A program made the position numbers and the translations under genes. Source: Ophiura sarsii (Eukaryota; Echinodermata; Ophiuroidea; Amphilepidida; Ophiuridae). Taken from it: 64,000 bases of DNA. Shown here in pieces: positions 57,750-64,000 of the stretch; position 1 is the first letter of the stretch, and the number at the start of each line of letters is the position of its first letter. The DNA lies in contig CM069447.1 in NCBI GenBank assembly GCA_035610835.1, positions 19,130,043 to 19,194,042 of the forward strand, given 5' to 3'. Below the pieces are notes generated by a model that saw only the letters and a list, made by a program, of their open reading frames with translations, was not told the origin of the DNA and searched no databases.

Positions 57750-58152
57750 GTATCGTTCATTAATATTAATGCCGGAGGGCAACCGAGATTAAAAAAGGGG
57801 AACGGAGGGTCATATGTATTGTCACCTTTTTTAGGGGGAGGGGGAGGGGGGGAGGGGGTCATGTTCAATTTATAAATCAAAAACCGAACAGTCTACACCA
57901 CCCAATCAGTTCTATGCGAGTATGTCATGATATATCGGTTCACATGATATGCGAGTATGTCATGTATGTATGATATGCGAGTTTTCATTTTTCGTCACAA
58001 AACGATGATTTTCATTACCACATTGGCTTCTTCTAAATTTAGTTTGTATACCTAAACATTGATCAAATGATTATTTGATGATAAAGTAACCACTTTTAAT
58101 ATACAATAGGCATACATGACATAATGTTTTCTTCAACTCCATATGCTTCTCT
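57750..58152. other. Unannotated downstream DNA
   Basis: Contains a GGGGGAGGGGGAGGGGGGAGG tract (57833-57858, potential quadruplex) and a repeated TATGCGAGTATGTCATG phrase (57915 and 57949). No gene seen. Confidence 0.5.
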
Positions 58153-58155
58153 TTA

Positions 58156-58690
58156 GGGATCACGTCAAAACTCGACCGCCCGGCAACCGCCGGTTACGGC
58201 CGATTCCGCCCGGTTCTCACAAAACGTGTCGTCTGTTATGATATACACACATAATGACGTCAAATAGTTACACTCTGGTGAACACGACCGGTTGATAGTG
58301 CCTCGTCACACGCGTGAGCAATAACATCTTGAAGTAATGGGCTCTTTTAAGACTTAAAAGTCTCAGTTGACAACCAGTACAATACAGCTATTGATTTTCG
58401 CTGGGGTTGGTTTTTTCAATCTGTTTATAGCTCAATCAACTTTTTAAAATCAATACCGAAAGTCTATGATTGTTTTTTTTTTATAGAACGATTATAGAGA
58501 GAGCTATTATGACCGCAAAATAACAGATTGATAGTGTAAATTGGTCCGGTTACAGCATTAAGTCAACCGGCGGTTGTTCAGTGTTGCATGCGCGAATATT
58601 CATATACCAGAAAAACATTTGACCTGAAAGAACCGGGCGGAACCGCCCGTAACCGGCGGTCAACGGGCGGTCGAGTTTTGACGTCTTCCC
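58156..58690. mobile_element. GC-rich Harbinger-type miniature element
   Basis: Ends GGGATCACGTCAAAACTCGA and complement of GGGAAGACGTCAAAACTCGA, inverted over about 65 bp including CCGCCGGTTACGG and CCGCCCGGTTCT. Flanked by TTA on both sides (58153-58155, 58691-58693). 535 bp, no coding capacity. TWA-type duplication suggests PIF/Harbinger. Confidence 0.85.
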
Positions 58691-58789
58691 TTAGTAATGC
58701 TCACATCATAATACAATGCCAACCATCCTTTCATAGAAAATTCAACGCATTTGTTTAGTCAGTTAAGTAGTGTCGGTTCACCTTTATAT

Positions 58790-58790
<1 letters not shown>

Positions 58791-58844
<54 letters not shown>
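58791..58844. repeat. Poly-C run of 54 bases
   Basis: The longest homopolymer in the window, uninterrupted. Length may vary or be an assembly estimate. Confidence 0.85.
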
Positions 58845-59114
58845 ACTTACATGAAAAAATAGCTATTGTCACTAAACTCAACTTGTGTTAATTTGGATAA
58901 AGGGCATGTCAGGCCGGCATTGATGTCTTTGTCATGAAAAGGTTCATGGGTGAGGTCAATCTCTCTGTTTCCAAAACACTGTCTTGATGTGTATTCTACA
59001 CTTTCGGCGCATCTTCTTTCCTTTCTTAGCACGGTTCTGCTTACTTTTCTCAGTGGTGTTGGGCAATGAGACGGACACTTTTTTAGATAGTTTTTTTCTC
59101 GATATAAGTGAAAT

Positions 59115-59262
59115 TCTAGTGACCTTGTGCTTGCTTATAAAATAATACCATTTGAGTTATTCAACTCAAACTTTGGAATGTAGCAATTTTAAAGAAGACC
59201 TTTCATGTAAAATAAAACATCAAGTTAAAAATCGAGACAGCAATCGGAACATCTATCTTTAA
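59115..59262 (-). repeat. TTAAAGATAGAT-type dispersed repeat fragment
   Basis: The minus strand begins TTAAAGATAGATGTTCCGAT and follows the 46222 family (ACATGAAAGGTC, CAAAGTTTGAGTTG). Truncated at its other end. Confidence 0.65.
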
Positions 59263-61202
59263 AAGGATGTAAAAATGTAACTTAACGACAAACTGCACCA
59301 TAGAATTATAGACGGCGCAAATGTGTGTGATACGTGTCCCTAAAGCACTGACGTGGAATCGTCCCCTTGGAGGGCATGATTTTAACGTTCTGTACCATCG
59401 CTACAATTGCATTCAACTTTTATTGTATATCGTGGTTCTGACTCATTGATGCACTCGTTTATAATTAGTTGGGTTTTTTCGATATTAGACGTGAGGCATT
59501 CTTTGCTAGTCCAGTTAAGTAATATTGATATTCAAAATGTACTGGAAACATGAAAGATTTCATGTGGGAATGGGTGAGTTGTGGGGGCAGTTATGTGATT
59601 TTTGTTTGATTCAACAGGGTATTTTTGTTGAATTTGTTTTATTGTAACATGGGGAGGGATGGAGTTAAGTACTGTTTCTTCTTATACATTTCAACATTCT
59701 TCCAGAAAGCCTCCGGTATTAATAATGAACGGTTCCTTTTGCAGACATTTTACACAAATAGTCTACAAACAGGTTTCTTAACAATTTGTTTATGTAAACA
59801 AATGTTCTTGACACAAATTAGACGTACATGTAGCGTACAGTGTATGTAAGGGTAAGGGACGCCTTTTAATTACGTTTGAAATAATGATGTACTGGTTGAT
59901 AATTACAGGGTGTCCCAGAATGATTTATACCGTGTTTGAAACAAATTAAAAAATATAAAAACAACAGTGCAGTCCAAATTCAATACCTGCATTATACTGG
60001 AGAATATGTATGCTAGGTACTTTGTCAATTTCATCAAGATATCTTTTCAGTTCTGATATGGCATTACATTATAAACAAATGTATTAAAATCTGTTTTTCA
60101 CTTTCAACATATTTCAATTGATAAAACTCACACTATAACTTGAAACTGTAGCTTATGATAGTATGCGAACTTTGCTCGATCACAAACGCAGGTGTCATCT
60201 GTCAACTTTGTAGTGAAAATTAAAAGATACATTTTAACAAGAGAATAGAATAATAATGTTGGTATTTTTGGATGTAAAACACGCTGTTTGTTTGATAGTA
60301 TTCGCTGTATCCGATCCCAAATTATGCATATTAAATTTGTGCTGTTTTAGGAAGAATGTGATACATCATTAATTCTGTTTGCTCATTGTTTAACAAGCGT
60401 TGGATATAGGCATCAGCAAAATAAACATAAAAAACTGTGTTTTAACATGTTAATAGGTTATTTAATTCTCTTGAAGTCCATTGAAATATCAAATCCAAAT
60501 ACGAAATGTTTAATGATCAAAAGAACACATTCCAAATTATGAGTCTTCGTCTAAATCAAACATATCGTAACATGCATAAGATCGAGAAAAGTTTCAATCA
60601 ATTGAAAGACATTGAAGAGCCAGCTGAAAAAATTTTGGTTTTAAAAAAAGATGTAAGCTAAATACTTTATGAAATGCTATTGATGTGGGACATGTGTACC
60701 TTTTATAGGGAAACTCTGTACATACATGTAATGTATGTAAAAATACGAATTTCTCTTTGTATTTTGCGGGTAGTTCTTAGAGTACTTCCTCAGCGACAGC
60801 ATATCTTATGTAATTCACCACGCTATGTTGTGTGTGTACAGGGTGTCCACAAAGCTTTGACGGTTTTATATCTTCGGAAAATAATAGACTAAAAATGTAT
60901 AATTTTGGATAATATAGAAAAACTTCACAACTTTAAGTTGATACCAAATAGGCCTCATTTTCTATTTGATGCCCCTTTACATAACACATTATTAAAGTTT
61001 TGGTCACATTACACAGACGCCAGGTTTGTGTGCTGTAATAACATGCTAAATTGCTACGCCTATTCCATGCATGTAGCTTTTGCCAATAGCTTTCACTCAG
61101 GGATACTATTAACTTTGGGATAGGAAAGTAGTATACCAACGTACGTAACGAAAACGGACCTTTTGCATATTTGAATAAATTATAGTAATCCGTCTGGAAT
61201 GC

Positions 61203-61262
61203 GTCGGTGACCGGCGTTTAACGCGTTTAACAATGTTTAACCAGGTTTAACGGCAGGTTAAA
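61203..61262. repeat. GTTTAAC short tandem array
   Basis: About six (G/C)GTTTAAC or GGTTAAAC words in 60 bp, alternating with CG-containing spacers. Confidence 0.6.
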
Positions 61263-61272
61263 CGGCATGTTA

Positions 61273-61568
61273 GTCAGCATAGGTTTGGGGGCGCTGTAGA
61301 TTTAAACAGACGACGGTGGCCACGCGAAACCTAAATTTTGAATTCGTAGTGAATAACACGTAATCGCGAATTTTAAACTATCATTTTGACAAATACATCA
61401 TAATTAAAAGGATTTTTATCGTTAACCGGGCGATGACTGTTAAAAATAATTCAAAATGGTGCACTCCCGTTGCCAAATTGGGTCGTCTGAGAGACGCGTG
61501 GCCAGCGTTGCGTCGTCTGCTACAATCATCACGCCTGATCGGTATAGCGCCCCCAATTCTATGCTGAC
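61273..61568. mobile_element. 296-bp TA miniature element
   Basis: GTCAGCATAGGTTTGGGGGC and complement of GTCAGCATAGAATTGGGGGC, with TA on both sides (61271-61272, 61569-61570). Ends match 22 of 24 bases. It is nested in the larger possible element. Confidence 0.8.
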
Positions 61569-61969
61569 TAAGTTCAATTTAAAAGTGGACCCGATCGGCA
61601 AGCTCAGTGACATACCCCTGTTTCACTTCTAAATGTTTGTAATAACATGAGAAAGGATATTTCACCACAGATTATTGAACACCCTCTTGACATTTTAAAT
61701 GATAGTCATGGAGATCGTTTCTTCAATTATACTTTAGCCACTCCCTCTCTCGCTGCCTTCAATCATGGCAATATAAAAGAAAACTCATTATACTACACAT
61801 TTGGATGAAAGTGTGGTTTTACAGCTCAACTTTCTTCTGTACTTTTGCAGCACAGATAGCGGTTAACGGGTTATTGTAATCAGTTTGGTATCAATATAAT
61901 TATACATAAAGTGTCCTTTATTAAATTATGTTTTCAGTTTTAAAATGTGAAATTTGGGACTCCCTGTAC

Positions 61970-62114
61970 GTACGGTGTACATGTATTTTTGTAATGTATG
62001 TATGAATCCTAAGAGGCTCGCTTATAAACTATGACATGAACAGGATAGAACAGGGAACAGCTGCTGTTGGTGTGAGCAGCGTTGTATAGGCCTACCCCGT
62101 ACCGAATTTTAGAC
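61970..62114. other. Short unannotated spacer
   Basis: Rich in GTACGTAC and ACATGTA words. No gene seen. Confidence 0.4.
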
Positions 62115-62621
62115 TTAAGGCCGTTGTACTCCATTTCGCGGACGTAAATTTGTCGCCGCATCAAATTCGCTCCCGCTTTTTTCGTGTGACAGATTCCGTT
62201 CATACTCCACACGATAAATCAATCTTCGCAACGTTAATGTTGCCGTTGCCATAACCGTGCTTTACAGTTGCCGTTACTTGTTGTTACGATGAATTTAGGG
62301 ATTTGTTTAGAGGGATTTAAATCCACGAATGTTTTGGCATGATAATTCAAAGTATAATTATATGAAAGTGGGGATTTTTATCAGCGTGGTTCTGAATGGG
62401 ACAACCCCTTGACCCACATGTCCATCAGCCAATCAGAATTATTTGTCGCTCGCGAATTGTAGCTAGAGTTGAATTATTTCAACTATAGCGAATTTGTCGC
62501 GCGAAAGGTTTTGTCTTTCGCGGAGGTATAATTTTCTTTCGCGAAGGTCGTAAAATTCTACCCAAAAAGTTGTCGCAGCGAAAGATTCACGTCCGCGAAA
62601 TCGAGTATACATTGGGCTTAA
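62115..62621. mobile_element. TTAA-flanked element with TTCGCGGACGT arms
   Basis: TTAAGGCCGTTGTACTCCAT with ATTTCGCGGACGTAAATTTG on the left; CACGTCCGCGAAATCGAGTA and GGGCTTAA on the right; TTAA at 62115 and 62618. Further CTTTCGCG-type words recur inside (62505-62560). Confidence 0.8.
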
Positions 62622-63000
62622 CTGTCATAATTATATGGACATAATTCAAGCTATTTCATGCAAGCTTGTTTGTAGTTAGTTAATTAGGCTATGCCATGCA
62701 GAGGTGCGTCCAGATGCATGATCATGAAATTCTATAACAAATATGCATGCATGCGTGGGACAATTTCATGATTGACCAATCAGGACACGGGGTAATTTTT
62801 TAAAGCGTCCAACGCACCTCCGAGTTGAGGCACATTTCCCAATGCCTTGGTTTGGTAGCCGCGCTATACTAAATACGGCGCTAAACAGGTCTACACGCTA
62901 TAATTATAGTCATCATGGGTTCCCATCATAAGGGTCGCTATTATAGTCATAACGTGTATTTTCCTATACCACGAGTGCGCTATTCATAAAAGTATCCTGA
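62622..63000. other. Sequence with weak inverted repeats
   Basis: AGAGGTGCGTCC (62700) faces AACGCACCTCCG (62809), and AATTTCATGAT words lie between; possibly a short element of about 125 bp. The rest is unannotated. Confidence 0.35.
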
Positions 63001-63045
63001 TGGTTAGGGTTTATAGGGTATGGTTAGGGTTAGGGCAGGGTAGGG
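63001..63045. repeat. Degenerate telomere-like TTAGGG stretch
   Basis: GGTTAGGGTTTATAGGGT, GGTTAGGGTTAGGGCAGGG: four TTAGGG-like words. Short and imperfect, so interstitial rather than a chromosome end. Confidence 0.6.
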
Positions 63046-63054
63046 TAAAGGTTA

Positions 63055-63625
63055 CACTGTTAAAAAAATGTTGTAAAATTAACGGTAAAAAGGCTGGCAG
63101 CCAATCTGCCAACAAACCCCTGTAAATGTACATTGTACTGTAAAAATTTACTGTAAAAAGCTGTAAAACTTAACGGGACACTGTAAAATTTGACAGTTTC
63201 TTAAACCAATTAGTGTAAAAATGCACAAAAACAATATACTGTATATTTTACAGTAATTTACTGCTTTTTTACAATGCAAAGTAAAATTTACAGGCGTTTG
63301 TTGAAAATGTTGTAAAATTAACGGTAAAAAATGCTGGCAGCCAATCTGCCAACAAACCCCTGTAAAATTAACATTGATGACATTTAGGACTTGGTCAAAA
63401 AATTGACAATTTTTTCTTGTGTGTAGCTAATGTTGAGATTGAGAATGTTAAGTCTTAAGCCACTAGCTCAACTTTTCATTTTAGTCAACGATGGCTTAAA
63501 GAATTAAGTGTGAAAAATACAGTATTTGCCTGTTTTTTTGTAGAAACGGTAAAATACTGTCATATTCCCATCATTTTACAGTGTTTTACATGTAAATTCT
63601 ACAATAATTTTTTACGGTGTAGGGT
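63055..63625. repeat. TGTAAAA-rich repeat element
   Basis: CTGTTAAAAAAATGTTGTAA at the left roughly faces TACAATAATTTTTTACGGTG at the right. A block from TGTTGTAAAATTAACGGTAA through AACAAACCCCTGTAAA occurs at 63069 and again at 63308. The abundance of CTGTAAAA in both orientations suggests a miniature element. Confidence 0.6.
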
Positions 63626-63721
63626 TTATGTCGACTTAGCGACCCTTATGACCAGTTAACCTTATGACTATCATCCATTATGACCGGGGGGGGGGGGGGG
63701 GTACTCGGATTTGGTTTGGTC

Positions 63722-64000
63722 GGGGTGTGCCGCTGGAGATTCAAAACCCATACCCATTTTTAGGGGTGATTTTGGAAAAATCGGTACCCATTTTTATGGG
63801 TTTTGCTTCATTTTACCCCAATTGTTCGCAAATTATCGGGAAAATATACCTATTTTTTGCAAATTTTCCCGAAAATAGACCTAATTTTTGCAAATAGACC
63901 CATTTGTAAAAAGTGACCCCATTATTAGGGATTTCTAGCACAAAATCATACCCCATGTTTAGGGATTTTGTGCCCAAAAGCTACCCATAAGAGCGGCACC
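63722..64000. repeat. ACCCAT..TTAGGG repeat, copy at window end
   Basis: Begins GGTGTGCCGCTGGAGATTCA, alternates (A/G)CCCAT with TTTTAGGG, and ends GAGCGGCACC. It matches the organisation of 47605-47800. A G run precedes it at 63686-63700. It runs to the window edge. Confidence 0.7.

Larger units (their letters stand above)
59906..61966. mobile_element. Possible 2.1-kb TA element (CAGGGTGTCCCA ends)
   Basis: CAGGGTGTCCCAGAATG at the left and complement of CAGGGAGTCCCAAAT at the right, with TA at both borders (59904-59905, 61967-61968). The ends match over only about 13 bases. A third related end (TACAGGGTGTCCACAAAG) lies inside at 60839, so this may be two overlapping elements. No transposase frame seen. 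Confidence 0.45.

Noticed and set aside
62700..62823. Short element with GAGGTGCGT ends
   Set aside because: The inverted match is only about 11 bases and no target duplication is visible.
63001..63045. Chromosome-end telomere
   Set aside because: Only about four imperfect TTAGGG words, followed by ordinary repeats. An interstitial trace at most.
1..64000. CRISPR array or prokaryotic operon
   Set aside because: No short direct repeats with regular unique spacers, no clustered long frames or ribosome-binding sites. Spliced genes, LINEs and miniature elements show a eukaryotic nuclear genome.

Overview
The window reads as AT-rich nuclear DNA of a marine invertebrate. The abundance of TAGGCCTA and ACATGTA words, the mix of TTAA-, TA- and TWA-flanked miniature elements, aquatic-type LINE remnants and animal gene families suggest a deuterostome, most likely an echinoderm. 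This is an inference, because no diagnostic species marker is visible. There is no prokaryotic organisation, and almost all short open frames are noise or repeat shadows.

Only two protein-coding loci can be supported. (1) At 3919-4101 (+) lies the terminal exon of an adhesion-type (family B2) G-protein-coupled receptor. It encodes the end of the 7TM domain and a short tail, begins at a TTTCAG acceptor, and is preceded by transposon insertions. (2) At 48997-57705 (+) lies a two-exon gene whose reading frame is preserved across a 7.3 kb intron. Exon 1 is a FLYWCH zinc finger. Exon 2 is a MULE-type transposase domain with an apparently intact D-D-E triad. The joined product is 469 aa. The intron is packed with at least seven miniature inverted-repeat elements.

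The rest is layered mobile DNA. From the left: a 365-bp perfect direct repeat 2950 bp apart; a TTAA-flanked palindrome (1365-2029); a TTAA element split by a GC-rich element (2095-3888); LINE remnants on both strands (about 1200, 4.9-5.3 kb, 8.1-10.5 kb, 12.4 kb); two 267-bp twin TA elements; tRNA-like pol III sequences (17.3 and 18.0 kb); and tandem orphan copies of the histone mRNA 3' stem-loop (22.3 kb). A 4,528-bp non-coding DNA element (23218-27745) has perfect 27-bp inverted ends and clusters of a 15-bp motif near both ends. Further right are twin 0.5-kb elements at 29.9/31.4 kb, a minisatellite at 36.0-36.5 kb, a 2.4-kb element with inverted ends enclosing a higher-order tandem array (37.7-40.2 kb) and a mariner-sized element at 41.1-42.5 kb.

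From 43 to 48.5 kb a segment is present in two to three diverged tandem copies. The copies carry different insertions, so each supplies the empty site for the other. This fixes element boundaries and target duplications (TA, an 8-bp hAT-like site, and TAA through a dispersed repeat) from sequence alone. The right end (58-64 kb) is again nested miniature elements, a 54-C homopolymer and short tandem repeats. Two possible regulatory sites (a CCAAT box plus X-box at 19.7 kb, and paired CRE palindromes at 32.2 kb) are tentative.
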